Origin: Fidelibacterota bacterium
GTDB taxonomy: Bacteria > Fidelibacterota > Marinisomatia > SCGC-AAA003-L08 > JACNLC01
DNA length: 64,000 bases
Assembly: GCA_018657495.1 (NCBI GenBank)
Contig: JABHXA010000001.1
Coordinates: 248,016-312,015 of the forward strand
Direction: 5' to 3'
Shown in pieces: positions 1 to 8,383 of the stretch. The notes below the pieces were generated by a model, which had not been told where the DNA came from, searched no databases, and worked only from the letters and a program-made list of their open reading frames with translations. Each line of letters starts with the position of its first letter. The first letter of the stretch is position 1. The position numbers were made by a program, and so were the translations under genes.

Positions 1-759
1 ACTTTCATTGATTATTTTGATCATTTGAGGGATTAAATCCGGGCGTTTTTCTTTGTATAAATTGGCAGTAAGATCGATCATCACCGAGCGAAAATCATAA
101 TAGCGATTGATGACATCATCTAGAAAAAACTGACGGATGACCCATCTCAATCCTGGCATGGCGCTTTTGAGAAACAACTCCGGGTTTAGTTGTTCCTCTC
201 CAGTCAACCTGTATAAAGGCGTGCTAGTATCAATATAAAATAATGTTCCGGTTTTAACATCGCCATCCAGAACCCAATTGGAAAGCTGGGCGTCCAGGGC
301 GAATTGCATTTGCGGACTTTTCAGTTTCGAATGGACCCATACCTTTTCAGTTTCCTGGACGACTCTCAGTAGTAAAATGTCAATCTGATCCTGACTCAAT
401 GAATGAATTAATTTGTGGGCAAACATTGTAGTAGTTAGTTTTTTCTGACAAATATATAATACTGTTGGCAAGTCCTTTTTAACAACAATATGGATATGAC
501 TTTCCGGAATATTCAAGCCGGCATCGCTAAGAAGATTACAATAGTCCTCATAGGTTTTTACATAATTATCGGCTTTCTGCTGATTTGAAAAAATGGGCAA
601 TCGCTTGAAAGCATACTCTGGTATTTTTTTGAGGGAAAAGATAGATGAGATTTCACCATAACCAATGATTTCAGCATCTTTCTGATTGGTAAATTCAGCA
701 GGGTTTAATCCTTCTTCAAATTTTTCCAATACACCAAAGGTTGCAGAGTCAAGTGGCAT
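1..759 (-). CDS. Kinase-fold-like protein, 3' end cut by the window edge
   Basis: The minus strand is open from an ATG at 757-759 to base 1, giving 253 residues without a stop; the C-terminus lies outside the window. I do not recognise a named family. The order of motifs resembles a protein-kinase/aminoglycoside-phosphotransferase fold: a glycine-loop-like GYGEISSIF at residues 33-41, Lys52 in YAFKRLP, DAQLSNW at 156-162 with Asp156 and Asn161 spaced like catalytic-loop Asp and Asn, and YIDTSTP at 175-181 with Asp177 where the metal-binding DFG Asp would sit. The start is one base after the TAA of the upstream aminotransferase, so the two are probably translationally coupled. Coding is clear; the kinase reading is inference from motif order only. 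Confidence 0.8.
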   Translation of the reverse strand, partial: MPLDSATFGVLEKFEEGLNPAEFTNQKDAEIIGYGEISSIFSLKKIPEYAFKRLPIFSNQQKADNYVKTYEDYCNLLSDAGLNIPESHIHIVVKKDLPTVLYICQKKLTTTMFAHKLIHSLSQDQIDILLLRVVQETEKVWVHSKLKSPQMQFALDAQLSNWVLDGDVKTGTLFYIDTSTPLYRLTGEEQLNPELFLKSAMPGLRWVIRQFFLDDVINRYYDFRSVMIDLTANLYKEKRPDLIPQMIKIINES

Positions 760-760
760 A

Positions 761-2062
761 TTAACTGGTTCTGGTCCGCCAGCGCGAAAAGGTCTTTTTG
801 GCATTTAGCAAAACACGGAGTTTTCTTGCCGAGTTCATTGCTCTATCCAACTTATCCATAATATCGTCAATGATTGATTCATCAAGATTTAGAGGTGGTA
901 GAAACTGACAAACAGAAGTATCATTGTTGGCATAGACAAGAAGCAGGTCTTCATCGAAGGCTGTTTTTGTCAAAACAGGACCAGCCGTCTCATCCCGCAG
1001 CATCAAACCCATCATCAGCCCAAGTCCGCGATAATTGATAAAAAAGCTGGGGTATTTCTTGCGAAGCTTTGAGAGTTTTGTCTCGAACAAATCACTGAGT
1101 TTATTGACATTTTTTAAAAATTCTGGATTTGAGCTTATATCCAAGACTCTCGTGGCAATCCGGCAGCCTAATTCACTACCGCCAAATGTTGATATATGAC
1201 TAAATGGATTTTCTTCAAACACCGATGCCAGCTTTTTGCTCAGTACGGTTGCGGTGATGGGATACAAACCCCCGGATAGACCTTTGCCCAAAACAACTAT
1301 ATCCGGGATTATACCAAAATGTTCAAATGCCCAAAGTTTGCCTGTTCGACCGAGACCGGTTTGAACTTCATCTAAAATGAGAATGACATCATACAAATCA
1401 CATAATCTTCGGACTTCCTTCAGATAGCTTTTATCGGGAACAATAATCCCTGAGGTAGCTGGGACAGTCTCTAAAATAACTGCCGCAGTATTGTTGGAAA
1501 TCTGTTTAGTGAGTGCTGAAATATCTCCAAATTGGACTTGGGTAAAACCGGGAAGACGATCACCAAAGGGTGTGATATATTCAGAATCACCAGCAGAAAG
1601 GGCCAAACCGGTATGACCGTGGTATCCCCCGGATGCTGAAATGATTTCTTGTCGTTTTGTTGCTGCCCGGGCGGTTTTTAATGCGAGGTCAACGGCTTCA
1701 CCACCACTAACACCAAATACAGTAATTTCAAGATCACCAGGCATCAGTTCAGCAATCTTTCTTGCAAGTTTTGCCCGTTCTTGGCTCATTAAATGATGAT
1801 TGCCAATATCCAGTTCATCAAGTGAAGATTTTAGTAGATTTATAAGTTCTGGATTTCGATGACCCAGATTAAATACACCGCCATTGCAATGAAGATTGAT
1901 CAGGTTTTTTTCACCATCAATATCCTGTATAGTGGGCCCATCCCGCAAACCCATAACAAAATCCATATTGTACGTTTTGAAGAAATCAGCTTTGCCTTTT
2001 GAGACATATTGGCTGAATTGACCAATAATTTTTTGCTTCTCTGATGTGAACGATGATTTCAT
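761..2062 (-). CDS. Class III (acetylornithine/GABA-type) PLP aminotransferase
   Basis: A 433-residue fold-type I, class III aminotransferase, a cytosolic PLP enzyme moving an amino group between an omega-amine or amino acid and a 2-oxo acid. Visible motifs are SGGEAVDLA near 119 (phosphate-binding), GGYHGHT at 145-151, DEVQTGLGRTG at 231-241 with Asp231 contacting the PLP ring, and VVLGKGLSGG with Lys260 as the predicted Schiff-base lysine. Length is normal for the class. Substrate cannot be read from sequence; the family includes ornithine, GABA and diaminobutyrate aminotransferases and glutamate-1-semialdehyde mutase. It is first in a two-gene unit with the kinase-like protein downstream (one base apart), which argues for a special biosynthetic role rather than arginine biosynthesis. 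ATG start, without a clear Shine-Dalgarno. Confidence 0.9.
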   Translation of the reverse strand: MKSSFTSEKQKIIGQFSQYVSKGKADFFKTYNMDFVMGLRDGPTIQDIDGEKNLINLHCNGGVFNLGHRNPELINLLKSSLDELDIGNHHLMSQERAKLARKIAELMPGDLEITVFGVSGGEAVDLALKTARAATKRQEIISASGGYHGHTGLALSAGDSEYITPFGDRLPGFTQVQFGDISALTKQISNNTAAVILETVPATSGIIVPDKSYLKEVRRLCDLYDVILILDEVQTGLGRTGKLWAFEHFGIIPDIVVLGKGLSGGLYPITATVLSKKLASVFEENPFSHISTFGGSELGCRIATRVLDISSNPEFLKNVNKLSDLFETKLSKLRKKYPSFFINYRGLGLMMGLMLRDETAGPVLTKTAFDEDLLLVYANNDTSVCQFLPPLNLDESIIDDIMDKLDRAMNSARKLRVLLNAKKTFSRWRTRTS

Positions 2063-2342
2063 TTTTGATTATTTGATTTTGAATTCATGAAATTATGATA
2101 TCAAGTTTCAAGATGAAATGGAAATTACAACTACCGTAATATTTTAAAATGATTGCTTGAATGGCAGATAAATTAATGGATAGTGTCTATAGATAGCAAG
2201 GTAGGAGAGGTGATCAGGCAGTAAAGACAGAATTTCCAATCGAGTTATTCCACCCCCGTCCTTCGGACACCCCCGCCAATGGGGAAGAAATTGACACTGA
2301 TTTTATACCCAAATTATAGGTATTCAGATTCCTTTAAGTGGG
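2063..2342. other. Intergenic stretch with a GC-rich palindromic element
   Basis: 280 bases between the aspS stop and the aminotransferase start, both on the minus strand. No ORF is credible. AT-rich apart from a compact GC-rich patch at about 2250-2286, listed separately. It should hold the aminotransferase promoter, but I see no convincing -35/-10 pair. Confidence 0.5.
2250..2286. repeat. GC-rich palindromic (REP-like) element
   Basis: A C-rich patch contains GTCC-TTC-GGAC, a perfect 4-bp stem with a 3-base loop, flanked by CACCCCC blocks and followed by CCCC-GCCAAT-GGGG-like pairing. It stands out from AT-rich surroundings. From memory, short elements with a TGTCCGAAGGACGGGG-like core are dispersed between genes in Bacteroidota-related genomes. 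Only one copy is visible here, so repeat status is inference. Confidence 0.35.
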
Positions 2343-4121
2343 TCAATCAGATGGTTCGTCTTTCACAAGTGATAAAGCAAGTTCTTCAAGCTGGACAGCA
2401 TCAACCAATGATGGTGAGTTATCCATTAGTGACATAGCTGAAGTTGTTTTGGGGAATGCTATCACATCTCTAATTTGTGAAGAATGCACCATCAGCATTA
2501 CTATCCTGTCAAAGCCAAATGCCATACCGCCATGAGGTGGGGCTCCATACTTAAACGCATTCATCAGGAAGCCGAACTTTTCATTGGCCTCATCATCGGC
2601 AATACCCAGCAATCGGAAAATCTTCTCCTGAAGTTCTCTCTGATGTATACGAATGGATCCTCCTCCCAGCTCATAACCATTCATAACAATATCATAACCA
2701 AGTGATCGAACATTGCCCGGATCTGTGTCCATCTTGTCCAAATCATCCGGGTGTGGAGAGGTAAATGGATGGTGGAGGGCATCCCAGCAATTATTATCGG
2801 GATTCCATTCTACCAGTGGAAAATCAGTTACCCAAAGCGGAGCCCAGGCATTTTCATCAATCAGGTTTTCACGTTTTGCCAATTCAAGTCTCAGAGCACC
2901 AAGGGCATTTAAAACGACTTTTTCTTCATCACCAATAATGAACAGAATGTCACCATCATTTACATTTAGATCTTTTCGGATATTTGCCTGCACATCTTCA
3001 GAGAAAAATTTGCTGATTCCACCCGAAAGGACTCCATCAGTCGCTTTCATCCACGCCAAACCTTTGGCCCCAAAATAGGTTTTCATATAATCCGTAAGTC
3101 CATCAATAACTTTTCTACTATATTTAGAATTATTTGGGCAAACCAATGCTTTTACCCTGCCGCCATTATCCACTACCGTTTTAAAGGCATTAAATTCTGA
3201 CTGCTTAACGTATTCTGAAAATTCCTGAAGCTCCATTTCAAGACGAGTATCCGGTTTATCAGATCCAAAACGTTCCATGGCATCATGATAAGATAATGAA
3301 GGGAATGAATCCGGTAGAGAAATATCCAAAACCGTTTTCCATAAATATTGCACCAGAGATGTGCCCATTTCCATCACATCATCCTGGGTGAAGAATGAAC
3401 CCTCGATGTCTATCTGTGTAAACTCCGGCTGTCTGTCAGCCCGGAAATCTTCATCCCTAAAACATTTGACAATTTGAAAGTACTTATCAAATCCAGCAAC
3501 CATAAGCAACTGTTTGTAGGTTTGTGGAGATTGCGGCAAGGCATAAAACTTATGTTTATGGGTCCGACTGGGGACAAGAAAATCCCGTGCCCCTTCAGGG
3601 GTTGACTTCATTAACACCGGTGTCTCAATTTCAAGATAGTCGTTAGAGTCAAGAAAATCTCTCGTTGCCTTGGCAGCTTTATGTCTGACCTTCATGTTAT
3701 GTTGGAGTTCGGCTGTCCGCAATTCAAGATAACGATATTTGAGGCGATGATCTTCATTGGCAGAATTTCGGTCGTTTACATCAAAAGGCAATGGAGCAGA
3801 TTCATTGTATACATCAAGCTCAGTGACTTCCACATCAACTTCACCGGTTACCATATCAGGATTGACATTTCCTTCCGGTCTGGCGACCACAACACCACGG
3901 ATGCCAATGACATCTTCCAGTCCCAGTTTTCTGGCAATTTTGAAAATTTCAGGATAGGTTTCTTCATTGAAGACGATCTGTGTTTTTCCATATCGGTCGC
4001 GCAGATCGATAAATAATAACCCGCCAAGATCCCGGTGTTTGGCAACCCAGCCCGTCAGCGTGACATTATCACAAATATTAGCTTCTGTCAGCTCACCACA
4101 TGTTTTTGTTCTTTTTAACAA
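2343..4121 (-). CDS. aspS: Aspartyl-tRNA synthetase
   Basis: A 592-residue class IIb synthetase that charges tRNA-Asp with aspartate in the cytosol. Residues 1-105 form the OB-fold anticodon-binding domain (TLTGWVAKHRDLGG). The catalytic core shows motif 2 (FRDEDFRADRQPEFTQ) near 219 and motif 3 (GMAFGFDRIVML) near 531, and the long bacterial GAD insertion lies between about 300 and 410. Length and insertion fit the bacterial type rather than the shorter archaeal type. The start is TTG, preceded by GGAG eight bases upstream. Whether it is discriminating or also serves Asn-tRNA cannot be judged from this window. Confidence 0.97.
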   Translation of the reverse strand: MLKRTKTCGELTEANICDNVTLTGWVAKHRDLGGLLFIDLRDRYGKTQIVFNEETYPEIFKIARKLGLEDVIGIRGVVVARPEGNVNPDMVTGEVDVEVTELDVYNESAPLPFDVNDRNSANEDHRLKYRYLELRTAELQHNMKVRHKAAKATRDFLDSNDYLEIETPVLMKSTPEGARDFLVPSRTHKHKFYALPQSPQTYKQLLMVAGFDKYFQIVKCFRDEDFRADRQPEFTQIDIEGSFFTQDDVMEMGTSLVQYLWKTVLDISLPDSFPSLSYHDAMERFGSDKPDTRLEMELQEFSEYVKQSEFNAFKTVVDNGGRVKALVCPNNSKYSRKVIDGLTDYMKTYFGAKGLAWMKATDGVLSGGISKFFSEDVQANIRKDLNVNDGDILFIIGDEEKVVLNALGALRLELAKRENLIDENAWAPLWVTDFPLVEWNPDNNCWDALHHPFTSPHPDDLDKMDTDPGNVRSLGYDIVMNGYELGGGSIRIHQRELQEKIFRLLGIADDEANEKFGFLMNAFKYGAPPHGGMAFGFDRIVMLMVHSSQIRDVIAFPKTTSAMSLMDNSPSLVDAVQLEELALSLVKDEPSD

Positions 4122-4236
4122 TTTTTTCTCCGATTAAAGGGGCGGAAATTTAATCAATTTCGCAGGTATTCATCGATATGAATTGACAAAGGTCTGAAAG
4201 AAATATTTTGTTTTTTGGATGGGATCAGCTATCTAA

Positions 4237-5211
4237 TTATATAAAAAACAAAGTGCCAACTGCCATAGTAACTACAGTTATCAGCAATACAACTAAATAC
4301 AAAAAGGATATACCAATAAATTTCAGGATTATTGTCCGGTACTTCTGATTATAAACTCGTCTCATTGACAGGATTAAATAGAGCAATATTAGTAATAGAA
4401 TCACCCAGTCCATCCCGGAATCCATTACTGAAATTCCGAATCCACCTTCGTTAAAACCTCCTACAATTCTATCAGAATTCATCAAGAAATCCTTAAACAT
4501 TGAGATCATTGACAGGATATAACCAAATGAATGAAGATGCAATGAGAATATAAAGTGCTCGATGTAATATTTCCTTTGTCTCCAGAAAAATAATTTCAAA
4601 ATCGCTGCGATCACCGGGAGAATAATAAACATCGCTCGCGGCAGATTCCTTTTAAAGAATTCTGAGAAAAGACTGGCAATTTCATCACCATTCATATCAT
4701 TGAGTTTGCCTGCTTGATTTACAAAGAACTCTCCAAGTAAAGAATTATCAGTACTATCCTCATCAAAGCTTAAATTAAATGAATTTTCAGTGTCAGCCGT
4801 GAATAAACTATCTTGAAGCTCTGTTGCCACTGAGTCTGCTGCTGCAGTTTCAATATTATCAGGTTCACTCTCGTTAATATTGATAAATGGATTGTCAGTA
4901 TTCATAAAAACAAAAAAGAAGAATAACATGCTGGTGATGATATATATTCTAAATGGTTTGACATAGGATTCCCGACGGCCGGCAAGATATTCATTGGTTA
5001 AAAATCCCGGTTTGAATAATAATGGCAGGATGCTTTTAATAATTTTAGAGTCTACTGTAAAATAATCATCAAAAAAATCAGATACTATTGTTTTGACACC
5101 AACTTTTTTCTCAACATATTTCTGACCGCAATCATGGCAATACAAACCCTGAATTGGGGCATCGCAATTATGACATATTTTCTCTGATTGGGTAATTTCT
5201 TTATTTGTCAA
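4237..5211 (-). CDS. DUF3667-type membrane protein with N-terminal zinc ribbon
   Basis: 324 residues. A short N-terminal zinc-ribbon-like motif has Cys13, Cys16, Cys25 and Cys28 (CHNC...CHDCGQK), followed by the characteristic LFKPGFLTNEYLAGRRESYV segment and a membrane segment (IYIITSMLFFFFVF). An acidic loop of about 100 residues follows, then four or so hydrophobic segments to the C-terminus. This matches DUF3667 proteins common in Bacteroidota, which have no established function. The start is TTG, chosen because AGGAG lies five bases upstream and the zinc ribbon follows at once. It lies alone between aspS and the exported-protein group. Confidence 0.85.
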   Translation of the reverse strand: MTNKEITQSEKICHNCDAPIQGLYCHDCGQKYVEKKVGVKTIVSDFFDDYFTVDSKIIKSILPLLFKPGFLTNEYLAGRRESYVKPFRIYIITSMLFFFFVFMNTDNPFININESEPDNIETAAADSVATELQDSLFTADTENSFNLSFDEDSTDNSLLGEFFVNQAGKLNDMNGDEIASLFSEFFKRNLPRAMFIILPVIAAILKLFFWRQRKYYIEHFIFSLHLHSFGYILSMISMFKDFLMNSDRIVGGFNEGGFGISVMDSGMDWVILLLILLYLILSMRRVYNQKYRTIILKFIGISFLYLVVLLITVVTMAVGTLFFI

Positions 5212-5267
5212 GGTGCTCCTGGGGTTTTGAATGAAAAGATTGACTATTTAAGCATTGAAACAATTTA

Positions 5268-6284
5268 TCAAAATTTATATGGTACAAAGGCCAATATAGT
5301 ATTGGGATATTTATCAGTTATAATTATAAAGCCGTGATTATCGAATTTAACTATGCCTTCCCAATTATGTGAAACACCCTCTTTAAGCTGAAGATAAACG
5401 GGGGCACGGTCGGTTAGTTTTACGTTGCCATTCTCAATTTTTAATTCGATTATTCGTTCAACCACTTCGCTTTTTGAGTGGGTTTCCCCAAGACCATATT
5501 TATCAATGAGGGCATCCTTTCCGGTATAGAGATCTTCACGATCACCGGACCATAAATAATTCATTACCCAAAATCTATTTTGATCATCCAGCTCTGTGGC
5601 ATCGGTAATACGATATTCAATATTGGGGAATGGAATCACATCTACCGTACCATCGGTTCTGGATAGAACATGCATTTGGGGATTGTAATTCAGATTAGCA
5701 CCATTTGCTTCATAAATGGTATAGATTGAATATCCCGATATGAGAAGGGCTTCTTCACTAAAATTTGATATATCCGTTTGTGGTTTAACCACCGCTTCAG
5801 GATGTCGGTCCAATTTTATCTCCATGGCTGCATCATCAATTTCACCTTTGATCACATATCCTCTGATATCGCCCTTTTTTTCCGCTTCTACAGTAAGATA
5901 GACCTGATTACCTGAAAATGCAATTGCCTCCAAACCCTCATAACCTGGGAATTGTTTTTCAAAATTCTTTGGGAAATCCACTTTTATTTCTTGAGGTGTG
6001 ATTTGATAAGTTGATTCACTGGAAATATAGCTGTTTATTTCATCCTTTGAGATTGCAAATATAACGTCATCAAATTTATCCGGATATTGCGGAAGCAATA
6101 CTAACCAATTATTATACCATGTTAAACCAGAATATTCAGCTTTTGCCGCTGATGCAACACCTGTGAGATGGATTTGTCTGTAAGCGATCTCCTGAATAGG
6201 GCTATTTGGTTCATTATCTATTTGTGGAATACGGCAAAAAGACAGCCCTATGAATGCAATTAGTAAATATATTCGTTTTTTCAT
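5268..6284 (-). CDS. Secreted beta-propeller, phytase-esterase-like protein
   Basis: I place the start at the ATG at 6282-6284 (MKKRIYLLIAF...), which begins a signal peptide four bases after the upstream stop; a longer reading to 6362 would overlap the upstream gene by 74 bases and has no signal. The product is about 338 residues, with LSFC near residue 17 as a weak lipobox. The body has beta-propeller features of the esterase-like phytase family: LTWYNNWLVLLPQ, FPGYEGLEAIAF, FSEEALLI, VSHNWEGIVKFD and a closing ITDKYPNTILAFV. Function is predicted as a periplasmic or surface phosphoesterase-like or binding propeller; no substrate can be assigned. Probably cotranscribed with the outer-membrane-like protein upstream. 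Confidence 0.75.
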   Translation of the reverse strand: MKKRIYLLIAFIGLSFCRIPQIDNEPNSPIQEIAYRQIHLTGVASAAKAEYSGLTWYNNWLVLLPQYPDKFDDVIFAISKDEINSYISSESTYQITPQEIKVDFPKNFEKQFPGYEGLEAIAFSGNQVYLTVEAEKKGDIRGYVIKGEIDDAAMEIKLDRHPEAVVKPQTDISNFSEEALLISGYSIYTIYEANGANLNYNPQMHVLSRTDGTVDVIPFPNIEYRITDATELDDQNRFWVMNYLWSGDREDLYTGKDALIDKYGLGETHSKSEVVERIIELKIENGNVKLTDRAPVYLQLKEGVSHNWEGIVKFDNHGFIIITDKYPNTILAFVPYKF

Positions 6285-6288
6285 AAAA

Positions 6289-7050
6289 TTATTTTTTCCA
6301 TACTTTCTGAATATCAATAAAAGGAACCAGATACCATTGATCGCCAAAGGGATACTCGCCATACGACAATGTGTAACCGAGATGAATTGAGTATTTTTTA
6401 CCTATCTTCCTGGAAATAATACTGCTGTTTCTGAAGTGTTTGTTTGTCTCACCATTGATAAAAATAAAATTGTTCTGAGTGGCAAGCCGCCATTTGGAGT
6501 TAAGATTTTTCTCAAAAGCAAAACCCAGGGAATAAGCCGGGCTCCTAAATGCCGATATCAATGTGGAGTAGACCAAAGGGTGATCGATGATCAAGCGGTC
6601 ATCAAATTGCCCTTTTCGAAACCCCAATGTCACCTCAAACGAGGGAGAAAAAGTTGTTTTGCCAATTGTAGTGGTGGCAATAAATTTTTGTTTAATGATT
6701 ATTAAATGTGGGGAATCTCCTACATCAGGGTCAGGTGCAATGATTCCACCAGTACCATTTCTCTGAAGCAATCTCAATAATGGTGTTGGATAGGCGAAAC
6801 CGGTTTTTGCTGACACCTGCCATTTGTCAGTATCTTTGATTTTATATTTTACCGAAATATTCGGCATAACCACTGACATTGACGCATAGGTGGATATATC
6901 TAAATCCTGCCGTATTCCATATACCTTTGGCTGTAATAGACTATTGCTGCGTGATTTTACACCGATAAATTTTGCCGAGTCGAAGATGGTTGATGGCAAG
7001 AGAGTTCCAATCAGACACAAAAAAAGAAATATATGTTTATTCTGGAACAC
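6289..7050 (-). CDS. Outer-membrane-like beta-barrel protein, unknown
   Basis: Best start is a GTG at 7048-7050 with GGAGG eight bases upstream, giving a product of about 253 residues that begins MFQNKHIFLFLCLIGTLLPS, a good signal peptide; the first possible GTG (7065) lacks a ribosome site. It overlaps the end of the upstream nuclease gene by 14 bases, suggesting translational coupling. The mature part has alternating polar and hydrophobic strands (MSVVMPNISVKYKIK, FIATTTIGKTTFSPSFEVTLG, YSIHLGYTLSYGEYP) as in small outer-membrane barrels. No family recognised. The barrel assignment is inferred from strand pattern. Confidence 0.7.
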   Translation of the reverse strand: MFQNKHIFLFLCLIGTLLPSTIFDSAKFIGVKSRSNSLLQPKVYGIRQDLDISTYASMSVVMPNISVKYKIKDTDKWQVSAKTGFAYPTPLLRLLQRNGTGGIIAPDPDVGDSPHLIIIKQKFIATTTIGKTTFSPSFEVTLGFRKGQFDDRLIIDHPLVYSTLISAFRSPAYSLGFAFEKNLNSKWRLATQNNFIFINGETNKHFRNSSIISRKIGKKYSIHLGYTLSYGEYPFGDQWYLVPFIDIQKVWKK

Positions 7051-8287
7051 AGATACTGCCTCCACAATCTTCAGTACAAATCAATCCTTCTTCCATGCAA
7101 TAACACTGAGATGGATAACAACCTGTTGAATCGCAGATGTATCCTTCCGGGCATCCTTCTTCGATACATGAATATTCTATGCTTGCGCCAGGTTCACTCC
7201 AGGAATACGAGCCCAAATCCCAAAACTCAAAAAAATATACATCAGCCGAGACGGGAGCATGATCGGATAACGGCATAGTGTTTTGGTGCGTCACTGAATT
7301 ACTAAAACCGTTAGGATGATTAGTAAAAAGATAGTCCAATTTTCGCGTCCAGAACCCATCACCGTTGGTAGTGTGAGAAAAATGAGATTCTTCATCGGAT
7401 AAATAGTCGTCTAGAGAAATTGCCGGGTGATAGCCTGCATATAAATCGTCCAGCCAATCTGTTTCGTCATCATAATCATCCGCAAGAAAATCTTCATCTT
7501 CGCATATTGAATCTGGGAAATTACTGGTCTGCGAACTTCCCGGCGGTATTTCATTCAGGTCACCGCCAGCAATAAAGGTTTCACCCATCACGTTCAATCC
7601 ATCCAATTCATCCACTAATCTATCTATTTGTTTTTCCTTGGTTCCGTCTTGTGAGAACGCCGAGGTGTGGATATTCAACACCCAAAATGGTGTAAGGCTG
7701 GTACTGATATGTGCTTTGAGAATGTTTCTTTTCAAATAAAAATGCCTGGTGATAGCATCCTGATCGGATCGCAGCGGTAATGAGATTCTTTCAGCGTTTC
7801 TAATGGGATAAATAGACAGGATGGCATTGCCGCTATCTACAGGTCCCAATCCATCAGAGGGCACAAACTGGTTTTGCCATTGGGAAGCATAAACACCATA
7901 ACTTAAATGGGTATTATCCAGCAACCACTGCACCTGGTCGATATATGCAGTTCGTTTTGAATTGACATCGATTTCCTGAAGTAGAATAACAGAGGGTTCA
8001 TTTTCAATGATAAAATCGGCTAAGGCCTGAAGATTATCTTTTACTTCTGAAGCCGTCATATGAATTCTGTCACCATAACAATCAAACCAGAAATCTATGC
8101 GGCCACCGCCAAACTTCACATTCCAGGTCATTACTTTTGCGGTTGATCCTATGATTAATATCTGCTCAGGCGGCATACTGGAGGCTTCATAATAAATTAC
8201 ATCATCAATATTATTAAAGCTATCCCCAAAGGGATCACAGGAGGTAAATATGAGATATGAAATGAGAATAATTATATTTTTATTCAT
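7037..8287 (-). CDS. Endonuclease/exonuclease/phosphatase-family lipoprotein with Cys-rich tail
   Basis: 416 residues. The N-terminus MNKNIIILISYLIFTSC is a lipoprotein signal with Cys17. The EEP fold follows: MTWNVKFGGG (53-62, Asn56), LLQEID (102-107, Glu105 metal ligand), FIAGGDLNEIP near 240 (catalytic Asp/Asn) and LSDHAPVSADV near 342 (catalytic His). The family cleaves phosphodiesters or phosphomonoesters: DNA, sphingomyelin, phosphoinositides. A surface-anchored member may scavenge DNA or lipid phosphate, which is inference. The last 45 residues hold nine cysteines (EEGCPEGYICDSTGC...), a disulfide-rich mini-domain absent from typical EEP enzymes. Its 3' end overlaps the next gene. Confidence 0.9.
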   Translation of the reverse strand: MNKNIIILISYLIFTSCDPFGDSFNNIDDVIYYEASSMPPEQILIIGSTAKVMTWNVKFGGGRIDFWFDCYGDRIHMTASEVKDNLQALADFIIENEPSVILLQEIDVNSKRTAYIDQVQWLLDNTHLSYGVYASQWQNQFVPSDGLGPVDSGNAILSIYPIRNAERISLPLRSDQDAITRHFYLKRNILKAHISTSLTPFWVLNIHTSAFSQDGTKEKQIDRLVDELDGLNVMGETFIAGGDLNEIPPGSSQTSNFPDSICEDEDFLADDYDDETDWLDDLYAGYHPAISLDDYLSDEESHFSHTTNGDGFWTRKLDYLFTNHPNGFSNSVTHQNTMPLSDHAPVSADVYFFEFWDLGSYSWSEPGASIEYSCIEEGCPEGYICDSTGCYPSQCYCMEEGLICTEDCGGSICVPE

Positions 8288-8383
8288 TATTAAAAGTTGA
8301 TTATAATTTTGTTGAGGTCTTATTGATGGAGATTTCTTATTTGAAGATTTGAATATTTATATTTATTGAGTTCTGATCATTTA

